From the NCBI GenBank assembly GCA_019054805.1, contig JAHQIY010000008.1:605501-669500 (forward strand): a stretch of DNA of 64,000 bases, read 5' to 3'. This DNA is from Brachionus manjavacas. Taxonomy: Eukaryota; Rotifera; Eurotatoria; Ploima; Brachionidae. Positions 13,805 to 25,175 of the stretch are shown one piece after another. Under the pieces are notes generated by a model. The model saw nothing but the letters and a program-made list of their open reading frames with translations. It searched no databases and was not told the DNA's origin. The position numbers and the translations under genes were made by a program. Numbering within the stretch: the first letter of the stretch is position 1; each line of letters starts with the position of its first letter.

Positions 13805-14575
13805 TATTTTTTTTATTTATGTATCTAATTTTAGTATCTAATTTGTTTTTATTGTATCAAATAAAATCTTAATTAGTATCTAATTATTTTTTTTAGTATC
13901 AAAAAATAATTCAATTTAATATCTAATTGACAAATATAATCAAGCTCGCAAAATCTGGATGACTACTATTCATTTAGAATGGTCTCAAAGTGAATGCACA
14001 TGCCCATATTGGAGAAAAAAAATATTTGCAAACACATTTTGGTTCTTGCTTGTCGTTATCGAGGATTGGAATGGCATAGAAACGCAAAAGATGTTCCTTT
14101 GGGTGAAAATAGGAAACGCGGTAAACCAGTAACAACAAAAAAAGCTTTAATGATTCAACCAACCGAGTTACAAGTAAGAGATTTCGTGCGAAATCAAAAG
14201 AAATTACCAGAGGCTCTTGTAAATTCAATTTTGAGTCAAGTTGATGTAATGGAAGAAATTGAGGCTCAAGAAGCAGAAATGGAAATTCAAAATGAAGTTG
14301 AAGTTGAAAAAAATTTTAATGAAAATTCAGCTCAGTCTGAGATTCCAAAAAAGAAAAGAGGAAAACCCACTGGATCAAAAAACAAGCCGAAATCAATTCA
14401 AGATCAACCTCAAAACAAAAGAACAAAAAAGATTAATTTTTTTCTTTTTCTTTATTTTTCTTCCTTTTTGTAATAGATACAACAAAAAAAAATATTTATT
14501 CACTATATTTAGATAGCTTATTATTGAGATACAATAAAAAAAGAATTAGATACAATGAAAAAATAACAGTCTTAA
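13805..14575 (+). mobile_element. MULE remnant framed by GTATCTAATT repeats
   Basis: The left flank (13819-13930) carries at least four copies of GTATCTAATT. The right flank (14470-14570) carries the inverse word ATTAGATACAA or close variants. Between them lies the C-terminal part of a MULE transposase (13950-14440, described separately). Reiterated short words inside both ends, in opposite orientation, are what I would expect of transposase binding sites in subterminal regions. Exact termini and a target duplication were not resolved. The transposase core is absent, so the copy is non-autonomous. Confidence 0.5.
13950..14440 (+). pseudogene. MULE transposase C-terminus: SWIM finger and AT-hook tail
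   Basis: The reading begins A-R-K-I-W-M-T-T-I and shows a SWIM zinc finger: C-x-C-P-x-W with cysteines coded at 13995 and 14001, then I-C-K-H-I-L with Cys at 14027. The two halves lie in different frames, separated by a run of A at 14014-14022, so a one-base slip broke the finger. Downstream come a VPLGENRKRGKP segment, an acidic linker rich in Glu, and a terminal KKKRGKPTGSKNK AT-hook-like tail near 14350-14390. SWIM fingers characterise MULE/MuDR transposase C-termini. The DDE domain is missing here. Confidence 0.65.
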
Positions 14576-14649
14576 ATTAACTATTAAAAAAAAGGAGATT
14601 AAACAATTAATGTTTAATAAAGTTTAGTCATTTATTATTAAAAAATAGA

Positions 14650-15230
14650 TAAAAAAATACCTTTTTATTTAAATCAAAAACTAAAAATTTTGATTTGAAA
14701 TTTACATTTGACCATGAACTTCAATTTGCCGTTGACGTTACCATTTTTTTAATCAAAAATAAAAATAACTTATCTTTTAATTGAAATAAATATTTACCAT
14801 TTTTTATAGTTAATTTGCCACAAAAAGAGTCAAACAAACCGACTTGAATGCTTTAACATGACTAGTTTTTTTTTCTCAATCGATTTAATTTTTATATAAA
14901 ATAGCTTGTTACAATTTAATTTCATGATTTAAAAAAGCAACAATTATAAAAAGACAAAATTTATTTTTAAAATTTAGATAAATTATAGAAAACAAGATGT
15001 GATCATTGTTGCCGAAGTGAAAAAAAAATTCAAATAAAATCAAAAACAATTTTTAATAAATGCCATTTTTGGGCACAATTAGTCCATTTTTAAAAATTTG
15101 AATAAAAAATTACCAAAATTTACATTTCCTTCTGCCAATCTCTGTAAGCTTTAGGGCAACTTTATCATAAAAAAAACCTGCTACAAAAACCAAAAAACTA
15201 GACCCATTATTGAAAAAAGAAATCGGAAAA
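14650..15230. other. AT-rich spacer 3' of CEP78
   Basis: Nothing recognisable. It lies downstream of the last CEP78 exon (minus strand) and would contain its 3' UTR. No clear polyadenylation site can be singled out in the A/T-rich sequence. Confidence 0.4.
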
Positions 15231-15240
15231 AATGGCAAAA

Positions 15241-16430
15241 TCATTGGTCTTGGGACACTCGGACCGACTCCTTGCTCTTCAAGTACTGTTTCCCATTGAA
15301 CTGAGACTCATCCTCGCTCAATATTTCACTCACATCCTCGACCTCTATTTCCTTGTCACAGCTCTCGGACAGCGAGTTCTTCATCAGCGAAGTCCTGACA
15401 GCCGCCTTGGGCGCCGAATTGTTTATTATTGTGTTACCAGGCGATATAGACGAACTGGACTTTCTGAATTGTTCGCTCACCTCTTCATCCAAACTAGTAG
15501 TTGTAATTGCCTGTTTTTTGATCTTGCTGGCTTCGCCATTTCGGTTTACTGTGTCCACAAGCACTGCTTGGCTTATCTTGGCCACATCGTTAAAACTGGG
15601 CAGCTCAGACTCGTTCAGATTTGAATTTTCTTTGTTGGTTTCTTCGATCTCACTGAGCATCATTTCGTTATTTCGCCTCTGGTTGTAAATGGTGCTGTTG
15701 TTTATACTTGAGCTGTTGAACCTTCTGTAAGTCCTGGATATTTCGAGCGCATTGCTGAGCAGTGTGTCTATGTCGTGGCTTTCGTTCAGAGTCGAGTCTG
15801 CTTCGATTCTGGACGAATTGTACACCTCTTCGTAATTTCTGCTCATTTTGTTCTTGGTTTTGTTTATTTTGGCCAAAAAGTACTTTTGCTGATCGGTGGG
15901 GGACTTGGAGCGAGGCTTTTTGGGTGATTTGGGTAGCGAGCCGCATCCAATTTTCTCCTTGAACAACTTCTTTTGCTGCTTCATGACCTCGGCTTGTTTT
16001 GACTTTGACTTTTTGTCCTGGTTCATTTCGCCAATGTCAATGAGCTTGCCAAAGCCGGCGTTGCGCAAAAAGTCCAAAAAATTCTGGTACTTGTACAGCG
16101 TGAGCTCGATGATCTCCAGCGCCTTGTCGTCATCGAGCATGGTCCTGTTCATTGTGGCATTCTGTTTGCTGCTGAGTTTGTTCAACTCGTGCTGCTGCTG
16201 TTCTACTCTTGACTTGTACACGCTCAGCTGGGACTTGAGCTTGTTGTTTTCGTCCTGAAATTGCAGCAACAAGTCTTCTAGTTGGGTCTTGGCTTCTTGT
16301 TCTTGTTGCAAAATCACCAGCAAGTCCTTTACTGACACATTTTTAATCTTGTCCAAATTGGAGGCCAAGTCGCCGCTCTCGTTTGCCCATTTTTTTTGCT
16401 TTCCGGCTTTGCTCTGGTGCTCTAGCACTT
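15241..16430 (-). CDS. CEP78: CEP78, last coding exon (coiled coil and low-complexity C-terminus)
   Basis: A long minus-strand open exon of about 396 codons ending in TGA at 15241. It opens with a strongly predicted coiled coil (LLVILQQEQEAKTQLEDLLL and on, roughly the first 85 residues). Next is a short conserved-looking block Y-K-Y-Q-N-F-L-D-F-L-R-N-A-G-F-G-K-L, followed by basic Ser/Lys and acidic Ser/Glu low complexity. A 3' splice site at 16431 (TTAAAAG) leaves phase 1, matching the phase-1 donor of the preceding exon at 26004, so the join gives ...L-N-D-Q-K-V-L-E-H-Q... in frame. CEP78 proteins carry a C-terminal coiled coil after N-terminal leucine-rich repeats, which supports the join across a ~9.6 kb intron. 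An independent coiled-coil gene is the alternative. Confidence 0.65.
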
Positions 16431-16434
16431 CTTT

Positions 16435-17570
16435 TAAGAGATTTTTGGTTAATAAAACAAAAAAAATTGTTTATTCAAAATTTATTTGGTCAAAAGTAAT
16501 TTTTTGGAATCTCTTTATTTTGGCAGACAAATGGCAAATTTTTTTGCTATTGAAATAATTTTTTTTTAAACTTTGGAAAGATTAGCAAAGACTTTGACAT
16601 TCTTTAATAAAAAGAAAAATAATTTTTCACGTTTGGATTTTTAAATTTTTATTTTTTCTAATATTTTTGTGCAATATTTAAAAAAATCTAAAATAAAAAT
16701 TTACTGAGATGTTACACAACAAATAAGAGAAAATATAATAGTGTAAAATTATTGACATCTTGTCAATTAAGATTGAGTTTCTTGGAACAATTGGATTTAA
16801 CAGTGACACCTACTTAAAAATTATCAAGTCTTCAGCAAAGAAAATATTATTATACGATGAAAATTTAATTTTAAGATTTTTTTTTATAGAATAACTACAG
16901 AGATGTTCCGTTTTGTGTTTTTTTTGATAAAAATTTACGTAAATTGTTGTAAATAAAAATATCAAAAATTTTAAAGCTTTATTTAACTGTTTACGTAAAA
17001 TTTTGGAAAATTTTCAATATTTTAGTTCGTTTTCCAGGACAAAAATCACTCGTAATTTATCCTAAAGAATTAATTAACAAAATAGTTTTTAATTTTCTAT
17101 AAAACTACGAAAAAAAAATATAATTAAAAAAAAATTTATTTCATTATCAAAATTAATTAATTTTAAAATTGAGAAAGTTTTAATTTTTTTGCCAGTTATT
17201 AATTCTTGCAAAAATAATTCAAAATTTTTTCTAAATTTTAAACATTTAAAGCACTACAATAATTATTGAGAATTTGGAAGCTTGAAGCTCATGATAATGA
17301 TAATTAAAATTAAATCGAAAAAATTATGAAATAAAATTTAATTTTTTGTTTTTATTTACACATTAATTCTTCAATAAAAAACATTTTTAAGACCTTTATT
17401 TTAAGTGGTATCAAATTATTTATTGTGGCAACATTAAATTAAGAAAATATATTAAAGTGTCATTTATTTAAATTAATTAGACAATTAAATGTATGAATCG
17501 TAATATGAGAAAATATTTTCAAATATTTAAATAAATAAATAAAATAAATAATAATTATTTCATTATTAAT
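16435..17570. other. Intron sequence, no recognisable element
   Basis: AT-rich part of the long CEP78 intron. Plus-strand open readings here are antisense shadows or chance. No repeat structure stands out. Confidence 0.4.
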
Positions 17571-17577
17571 GCTTTTG

Positions 17578-17835
17578 ACTCCTTTTTTGGTCGTCCTACT
17601 CCCTGATCTTTGTATATATCGCTGGCGTTTATTTTGTGCCGGAAACCTCTAGTTCGGGCACAGCCAATTTTAGACCATATTCGAGCCCGTCCCTTAATTT
17701 TCTTAGTAGCTCGTGAGGGACGAGGAGATCCTTACGGAACTTTTGTTTGTCAGTGGGCTGTTAGAAATCAGCATGTTTTTCCACTTACTCTGATAGTGGC
17801 TGGGATAACTGCTTTATTGAAGGTATTTGTATTCT
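17578..17835 (-). pseudogene. MULE C-terminal remnant with AT-hook
   Basis: A patch clearly richer in G+C than its surroundings. Read on the minus strand it gives a G-S-P-R-P-S-R-A-T-K-K segment, comparable to the VPLGENRKRGKPVTTKKA block of the copy at 14095. It ends with G-V-G-R-P-K-K-E-S, an AT-hook-like tail. Stops and shifts occur upstream. The word TTAATTGAC or close forms recurs on the right at 17950-18000. The plus-strand open reading over the same bases looks like a shadow. I read this as another dead MULE derivative lying within the CEP78 intron. Confidence 0.4.
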
Positions 17836-18479
17836 ACCTCAGTTTCAATTAAAGTGTTTCTTAAGTTTCTTGAGCTTCGATTTATTTCTCGGAAGCCTCG
17901 GGAATATCTTCATAACCCCCTGATTCCACAAAAAAATAAAAATTTCCATGTTAATTTTGACTATTAATGACAATTAATACATTTAATTGACTTAAATTTT
18001 ATTGAAGTTTAATCAAAATAAATGACGCTTTAATAAATTAATTACTCGGGTTTTTATTTTTCAATTAAAATGTGGCACCTAGGATATTAAAAAATGAAAT
18101 AATTTAAATATGAAACTTTAATAATTTAATAGCTCTAATTAAGAATAAAATCAAACAATCAAAACTTATAATGTGTCAGTAAATTCAGCGAAGTTCAAAT
18201 CGCTTGATGACTGCTACAGCATTGGTTTTAAAAACCCTAAAAAAAAGAAGAAAAGCTCTAGAATATCTGTTTTTTTTGCAGGCTATATAAATCGCCAAAT
18301 AATTGTAAAATTAATAAATTGTTAGTGTTTAATAGATCCATGTGTAAGTGTTTACCAGAAACATCGAAATCTGTAACTAGAAAGACACACTGGCAAGTCT
18401 CAAAAACGCATCACGTCCAAAATTCTTTCAAATTGTACTTTTTTTTATTTTTTATTTTTTTGTTCGATTAAGGATTATT

Positions 18480-18565
18480 ATTTAGGTAATTTATGAAGTT
18501 GAATAAACTAATTATTTATTTATTTATTTAATTGAATTAACCTCCATTGTGGGGAAGTAAATGTA
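18480..18565 (-). repeat. Solo LINE 3' tail, antisense
   Basis: The reverse complement reads AATGGAGGTTAATTCAATT followed by AAATAAATAAAT. It closely resembles the 3' end of the LINE at 37300-37345 (AATGGAGGTTAATTTGAATT plus an A-rich tail). No coding part of an element is attached, so it is a very short 5'-truncated insertion in the CEP78 intron. Confidence 0.45.
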
Positions 18566-19225
18566 AAAAATTTAAATTTTAAGTAAAAAAAATAAATATT
18601 AAATGAGATACAATAAAAATGTTGTAATAAAGTAACTTTTTTCTTTTATTTAACTAATTAAAAGCCTTTTTTGCAGGCTTATTTCACGAGAGCAATTATT
18701 ATTGATCTGGAGGCAAAGAATATTAACTAAAGAGCCATTCTTTTTTAGATGCCATGTTTAATAATTCTGATACTACAGAAAACTTCCGTATTTTAATTTA
18801 TTCTTCAAAAATATTTAATGAAAGCTATGAAGAAAAATTTCAATTCAAAATAAACCAATTTAATTTTTTATGTTATCTTGAACTTCAATTTGCAGAATAT
18901 ATAATTTAACTTTTAGATTATATATTAGACAGATTTTTTTTATAATTTTTAAAAAAGAATGGAATTTTTAATGGATTTACATTCGATTCCTTTATGTTGA
19001 TCTGATTTAAAAAAAAAATTGAATTTAGTTATTTTTACTCTTCATAAAGTTAATTCATTAGTAATACCGAAATAATAATGTTTGAATTTATATTTTAAAT
19101 ACAAATTTATGATCAATGTTTAGGATTTACTTTAATTTTCTAAGTAAAATAATTAAAATTTTTTTTTAACTTTTGCACAAGTCTGGTAAATTGAGTGTAA
19201 AACAAATGAAATATTTTTTTTCTTA

Positions 19226-19480
19226 ATGATATTGAATTTAATTTTTGTATTTTTTGATCAAAATTCTTCGAATGAACTGAGACAAGGGCCAAGATTTCGT
19301 GACTTTATTTTAGAAAAACAGTTGATGAAAAACTGCGAACAACGTCACAATTTTTTTCTAAACAGAGTGTCAAGTGTTTGGAATCGTCAACCAAAAGAGA
19401 TAATTGACTCAAATACTATCAATAAATTTAAAAATAAAATAGATAAATTAGATTTAGCAAGCTATTACAATGGGTTTTAA
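19226..19480 (+). pseudogene. LINE ORF2 C-terminal fragment
   Basis: The 84-codon reading ends with the typical close of CR1/jockey-like ORF2: R-G-P-R-F-R-D-F, F-x-L-E-K-Q-L-M-K-N, H-N-F-F-L-N-R-V-S-S-V-W-N-R, P-K-E-I-I, then F-K-N-K-I-D-K. The first 14 or so residues are hydrophobic and not part of the family, so the apparent start codon is fortuitous. Everything upstream (endonuclease, RT) is missing, as expected of a 5'-truncated copy. A hairpin-like AAAAACCCATAACGTGTGGG follows the stop. Confidence 0.65.
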
Positions 19481-20024
19481 AAACCCATAACGTGTGGTTT
19501 CCCACATCATTACATATTTTATTGTTAAAATTATAAAATAAAGAAATTATAAATTAAAATTTTTGTAGAGGTCAAAAGGACATTTTAGAATTTTAGATCA
19601 AAAATTTAAAGTTTCAATTTATTTTGTTAAATGTCAAAAATTGATTGTGTAAATTGGCTCAACTGATGCAATCAGTGTATAACCTAAATCTAGGAAGCAA
19701 AAAAATTTCTTATTCAAATTAAGAAAATTAATAAATTTAATATATTATTAAAGATAGAGATTCTGATATTTAAAATCAATTAGAATTCCTATAAAAAAGC
19801 AGACTTTGGAAAAATTAGAATTCAAATTCCATTTTTTTTTTTAATTTTTTGAGTCATCTTTACAATTTGAAATTTAAAAATTGTAATGTTAATTTGGTTT
19901 GATAACCTTTTTTTACTTTTTTCTTTTTAATTAGGCTTGAAATAGTAAAAATTAAAAACGCGAATAATATATTAAAAAAACAAAAATAATATTTTCTAGA
20001 ACAAAAATACTGATGTTAGTGCCA

Positions 20025-20760
20025 ATTATTTTTGTTTGTACAATTAGATTAAATAATGTCAAATATGATTGAGTTAGTAACTATTTTATTTCTTTGATAG
20101 CTAATTTGATCTAATTGAAACAAATATATATCTAAAAAAAGTTTTTATTTCAGAAATTAATTTAGACCATCTAAATCTAATTCCAACAAGATGAGTTTAT
20201 TGGTGTTATACATAAAGGAAATTATTGAGCTAGACAATATTCACTATTCAAAAAATGTCTTTTATCGAAGAAATCCCAAACAACTTAAGCCAAGATGAGT
20301 CCATTGAACCAGAACAAGTGAAAAAAACTAGCGGAAAGGGAAAAATTTACCTCCCTTTCTGTAGTTTTCGTAACTTAGAATCAGCTCAAGGACATCTAGC
20401 TATGAGCTTTGCCGATAACGATTGGACCTGTAAACAGGCCACAGAGAATTTGCCTGGCGATGTTATTATAATGAAACTCAAAATGTAAATGATTTGGGTA
20501 TCAGCGTATATGAAGAATTAGATTCGGACGATCCGCCTGTACAAGAGCCAATATCAAAAAAAATTCGTCTTGAAGAGATCCTAATCGTTACTCCACAACC
20601 CCGAGTTTAAAAAAAACGCGGTAGACCAGTTGGATCAAACAAAAAAAAAAGTAAAATGAATATTATTTTTGTCTATGTTTAATTATTTTTGTTCTAATTT
20701 GATATAAATTGTATTACTTTTTTTATTTATGTACCTTTTTTATTTTAATAGAAATAAAAA
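20025..20760 (+). mobile_element. Internally deleted MULE-like gene with AT-hook end
   Basis: A reading from ATG 20255 gives an acidic leader, then Y-L-P-F-C-S-F-R-N-L-E-S-A and D-N-D-W-T-C-K, resembling the region before the N-terminal zinc ribbon of MULE transposases. After a one-base shift near 20485 it continues N-V-N-D-L-G with an acidic linker (D-S-D-D-P-P-V-Q-E-P), one stop, and KKRGRPVGSNKKK at 20608-20650. N-terminal and C-terminal portions are thus fused and the DDE core is gone. The flanks repeat AATTATTTTTGT and CTAATTTGAT words (20025, 20110, 20680). Termini were not defined. Confidence 0.45.
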
Positions 20761-21039
20761 AATACATTTGTTCCTTAGTTCAGTAATTTTGTTTTTTATT
20801 TCAATATTAATAAAAAAAGAAAATGGAAAAAAAAAAAGAAAACAGAAACTAGAAAATGGAAAAAAAAAGAAAACAGAAACTAGAAAATAGAAACTTTACT
20901 AACTAAAAACTTGAATAATAATTTAGAAAATTAAAGAAAAAAAAAAAAAAAATTATGTATTTATGACCATTTAAAATTCGATATGGAAAAGTACTCTTCA
21001 TTTGTCTTACAATTATTTTTGTCCTAATTGTTTGATTAC

Positions 21040-21110
21040 TTTATTTTATTTTTTTTTTTTTTTTTTACATCGCCTACAAGGCGTTCATTGAATAAATCAT
21101 TCATTAATAA
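21040..21110 (-). repeat. LINE 3' tail (antisense) with GCCTTGTAGGC hairpin
   Basis: A T-run is followed by ACATCGCCTACAAGGCGTTC. On the minus strand this is a hairpin followed by poly(A), a common 3' end of non-LTR elements. No coding region attaches to it on the minus strand. Confidence 0.35.
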
Positions 21111-21284
21111 CATAATTAATTATTACATGCCAATTAAAAATGAATAATAAAACTAAATTTATTTGCAATTCTGCTTTAAAACTTATTTTTCTAGAGTTTG
21201 GTATGAAAAACATTCATTAAATTGTGGGAATAAATTGAATTTAAATCTGACATCAATAAAAATTTATTCTAAAATTTGAGGCGA

Positions 21285-21520
21285 CCTTTTGCCTTATGTT
21301 TTTAATTTTAGTAAAGATCATTTCGGTAAAAAGATTTATTCTCCATCAAATTCAAATGACTTAAATGAGTTAAATAATATCTGCACTATTCAAAAAAATT
21401 ATTTGAATATTTTACATTTAAATGTAAACTCACTTTTTTCAAAAAAGGATGAGTTACTTAAAATTGTTTCGCTTCAGATTTTTGAGTTATGGAACTTTTG
21501 GGTCTATTTTGCATGAGAAA
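21285..21520 (+). pseudogene. LINE endonuclease-region fragment
   Basis: The reading contains Y-L-N-I-L-H-L-N-V-N-S-L-F-S-K-K-D-E-L-L. This is the start of the apurinic-type endonuclease domain of CR1/jockey-like elements (N-x-x-S-L-x-x-K-x-D-E-L motif). It ends abruptly at about 21510, next to a different transposon remnant. Only the first part of the endonuclease remains. It does not pair with any nearby RT fragment in the same orientation. Confidence 0.55.
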
Positions 21521-21524
21521 ATTT

Positions 21525-22065
21525 GCGTAAACTGTCTTCTTTTTTGGGTCCACCATGAAACTGAAAGTCAAAAGAAAAATGGAGTGGAAATTTGTCGAAA
21601 AAACTTGGAATATCTAGTGATTTAGTTATAAGGGATGATGCATGGATAAATCACAGAAAGATTGGGAACATGAGTCTAATTTTAGCTTGGTAGCAGTTTA
21701 GTCAGACTAAATCGATGATATGCGTGTTAATAAAATGCACTCAGTCCCTAAAGGAAATGCCATAAGCAAAATTTATTTTGCAGAAACTGTTAAGACCCTC
21801 TTGTTCGAGTGGTTTTTATTCAAAGACTTGCATCAGATTCCAAAAATTTGAAAAGATTTTCAGACAAAATCAAAATGGCATTTTGAATGAAAATGCTATT
21901 ATTCATCAAAACACTAGCTTGGTATAATCATAATCGATCATGCAGTTTACTGGCAAAATTTAGCTCCATGTGAGTTTGTTTGTTCAGTAAAATAAAAAAG
22001 CACCTACTGGAACGAACAACTGAAGAACAATTGGAACCCCTAGTTACAAAAATTTGTTACGGTGT
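21525..22065 (+). pseudogene. mariner/Tc1-like (IS630) transposase remnant
   Basis: In shifting plus-strand frames one reads I-R-D-D-A-W-I-N-H-R-K, a likely relic of the D-E-x-W-I-x-H segment with the second catalytic Asp. Further on come E-N-A-I-I-H-Q, in place of D-N-A-x-x-H, and L-A-P-C-E-F followed by K-K-H-L-L-E-R. The last matches the S-P-D-L-A-P-C-D-F...K-x-H-L block that closes mariner-type transposases. Many stops occur. No terminal inverted repeats could be assigned. It abuts the endonuclease fragment on its left. Confidence 0.5.
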
Positions 22066-22069
22066 GAAA

Positions 22070-23160
22070 ATAACCGTTTCAAATATTTAAATTAACCTTA
22101 TCAATTTTCACAACCTATCTAGATTTTATCTCTATGCTTTTATGAATCACTAATCATGTGTCATAAATCTTTGTGACCGATTTAATTCACAACTTATATT
22201 TATTTATATTCTTTATGATAAATGACCTTTTTGAGTTACAACTACTGGATTTAAATATAAGTTGTAATTCTTAAAGAAGGAGAGCTTTTTAACTTTGTAT
22301 TTTTCCTATTCACTTTAAATTTATAATAAACGTTTATTAAACTCAATTTTGTTCTTTGTCTTCTCTCTATCTTCTCTGAAGTTAATCGAGGGTATTCAAG
22401 CAAAATTCCCAAGACTAACAAATTTTCTATCTATTACTAATTAGAATTTTTTTTCCTTTTGAGAAGCTTAAGCTTGACATAAATTGCTTTGTCAGAAAAT
22501 CGATTCATTCCAAACTAATACCAAACTAATCTTATACCAAATTTTTATTTTAGAAGTTAATACTATTTGCTTATTTAACGAATTTAATATCATACAGAAA
22601 ATTAAGAAATTAGTACCAAAATATTTTGAAATTAAAAAAAATCAAATACCAACAAGAAATTAATACTTTCAATAAAAATAACAAAAAACTAATTAATCTA
22701 AATAATTGATTTGTTAACTTTTTATTTGAATTCACTTAGTCCAAAAAACGTTTAAAATAATTGAAAAATGTCCAACGCTGTCTTTTTCCAAAGGAATCTT
22801 ATTTTTTTTGACATAAAATTCTCTTAGTAATAGATTCGTTGTATTAGTTAAGTTTGATATTAACTTACTAAAGACCAGAGAATAAAGAAGGTAATTAAAT
22901 TTTAATATTCACTTAGCCATAATGGCTTAAAAGCCTACTATCTTGGCCCAATAGTCTTATCAGTTAAAATTTTTAAATACTGTCAAGTGATTATCAACTA
23001 TAACAAAGAGATGTTGTGTATAATTAAAATAAAATTAAATATGAACATTTTATAAATAAAGAAATTAAAATTAAAAATAATCAATCTTTTTCTTTTAATC
23101 CTATTATTTGTATTTAAAAAAAATCTCTATTTTTAAAAATGTTAATTAAAAAAAATAAAA
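22070..23160. other. Intron sequence without recognisable features
   Basis: Still inside the long CEP78 intron. AT-rich, with only chance open readings. The palindrome TTAGCCATAATGGCTTAA lies near 22914 without an obvious role. Confidence 0.4.
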
Positions 23161-23251
23161 AATTAATGGCATATGTTTTTTCGAGTAGCTAATTTACTTT
23201 TCAAAATAGCTAATTGAATAAAAAAAATATTTTTCGACAGTAGCTAAATTA

Positions 23252-24347
23252 TTTTTTTTTTTTTTTCTGTACCGAGCTAAAACTCCTTCTGAATATATTA
23301 AAAATAAAATAAAAAAATAAAAATAAAATTAAAGTTAATAAAATTAGATAAAAAAAATAATCAAAATAGAGTAAATAAGCTAAAAAAATGAAAGTTGAAA
23401 AGACATAAATTGGAAAAGTTTAAATAGTTCAAGTTTCAGGAAAAAAGAAGAAATAGTAAGGTAGCAATTACACAATGGAGTTGGGTATTCAATATATCTT
23501 GATTCGAAACCTTCTTTGTATTCTTTCACCAGTCTTTCAACCAATGGAATAGAATGACTCAGTCCTGTCCCAACATATTTCTCACTCAACTCAAAAAGAC
23601 GATTCGAGACTGTTAGTAATTTTAGTTTATTAAAAGCTTCATGTTGCACGATGTTGGAGGGAGTATCATATTTTAACTTAAGGATATATCTTACTGGTGT
23701 ATTCTGAATTGCTTGTAGTTTTTTGATATTATTTTCTGAAAATGAATTTAAGCAAGGAAAAGAATAGTCTAAAATCGATCCGACTAAAGATTTATTTAAA
23801 TTTCCTAGTGTGTTTTGATTGAGACCCCATTTTTTGTTTGACAATATCTTAATAATATTTAGCCTTTTGTTGCAGCGTTCTTTAATTTCGTCTACTAGTG
23901 TATTAAAGTTTAACTTAGAATCAAATTTAATACCAAGAAACTTGATTTCTTTTGGCTCACTATTCTGTTTCCATAGATTTTTAAGTTTAGATTATCACCC
24001 TCTTTTTTGTACCTAGAAAAGACTACTGAACACGACTTTTCAACTGATATCTTCATTTTCCATTTAATAAGCCATTGTTCTAGTTCGTTGGTGTATTTAT
24101 TAATCTTATTTTCTAGGTTCCCTTTCTTGTTATAAATGAAGAATGTAACTAGATCATCTGCGAAAAGCAGAGAGTATTCGTTATTTGTTTTGTTTCTTTT
24201 TGGGATGTCATTAATATATATACTAAATAAAAGAGGACAAATTACTGAGCCTTGAGGAACACCTGCAGTTATTATATATTCGTCGCTCAATTGGTCATTC
24301 ACATTTACCTTAAATGTCCTACTATCTAAAAAGGATTATTTGCGATA
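23252..24347 (-). mobile_element. 5'-truncated LINE nested in the MULE
   Basis: Minus-strand ORF2 fragment. It starts at S-R-T-F-K-V-N and shows the RT motifs AGVPQGSVICPLLFSIYIND, L-L-F-A-D-D-L-V-T-F (intact catalytic Asp pair) and W-x-I-K-W-K-M-K-I, then, after a shift near 23900, D-Y-S-F-P-C-L-N and I-Q-N-T-P-V-R-Y-I. The 3' UTR (23270-23390) ends in a hairpin word (TCAGAAGGAGTTTTAGCTCG) and a T-run on the plus strand. TAGCTAAATTATTTTTT on the left and TAGCTAATTTATTTTTT on the right may be the target duplication, but similar words belong to the host MULE. The endonuclease is missing, so it is dead on arrival. Confidence 0.75.
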
Positions 24348-24509
24348 ATAGCTAATTTATTTTTTTAAGTAGCGACTGAAAAAAAAATAATTTTAATCTA
24401 AAATAGCACTTAATTGACATCATATAAGTGACAATTAGATAAGAAGTCAGAATTCTATAATTTTTATAATGGTAATTATAATGTTTAATTATTATGAGTA
24501 TAATTAAAT

Positions 24510-25175
24510 ATGAGCCAAGAAAATTCTGAATCATCAACGACTTCACTTGTACGACGAGAGGATGAATATGATGAAGCGAATCAAACTGACAACGACGCCG
24601 ATAAATTGCCTACCAAAAAGTTTCCTGGCTCTTCTAAACAAATGTTCATTTTGCTCCAAACGTCTATATATTTTGATTCATCGTACAAGTCTTCAAGTAA
24701 ATTTATACAGTCAAGATCAAGAACATGAACATGAAGATAACGATAAAGGCATTCCAACAAGGACCAAAGAAAAAGTGTTGTCGTTGTACTATGATGAAAA
24801 TAAAAAAGCTAAAGACATAGGACGTTGGCTTCGTAAACACATGAATGACGATTATATCGAATTGAGTGACACTCAAATTAACAATTTAATCAATCGAAAC
24901 AAACGTTTACCGGCTCAGCAAGATCCAGGAAAAAGTATTGAAAATTTACAGCTTAGGATTTGAATATTGAGCAAAACGCGAAATGAGGTAGACGCAAAAA
25001 AGCTTCTTCTGCACTACAGAGAAACTCAACTGGCCCTTTGAATCGGGACGCATTCAATATGCCAACACAATTAGTCTCAAATAGTGAAACAAATGATTCT
25101 CAGCCAGTCATAAATGAATTGACAAATCAATCAGCCCCAACAAAGCGCCCAAGAGGTCACCCAAGAAAAAATAAA
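24510..25175 (+). pseudogene. Deleted MULE gene: N-terminal region fused to AT-hook tail
   Basis: From ATG 24510 the reading has an acidic leader, shifts frame near 24620, and then shows I-P-T-R-T-K-E-K-V-L-S-L-Y-Y with D-T-Q-I-N-N-L-I-N-R-N. This is the linker that follows the N-terminal zinc ribbon in MULE transposases, and is alignable with V-K-E-K-I-L-Y-F...D-N-Q-I-K-H-V-I in the copy at 40433. Straight after a stop at 24961 comes G-R-R-K-K-A-S-S-A-L-Q-R-N, the C-terminal block, and then K-R-P-R-G-H-P-R-K-N-K, an AT-hook-like tail near 25150. The catalytic domain and SWIM finger were deleted. Confidence 0.55.

Noticed and set aside
15232-16558. Several plus-strand open readings over the CEP78 last exon
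   Set aside because: Antisense shadows: their composition (Cys, Phe, Leu and Ser-rich) mirrors the codons of the minus-strand coiled-coil exon, which has splice-phase and domain support.
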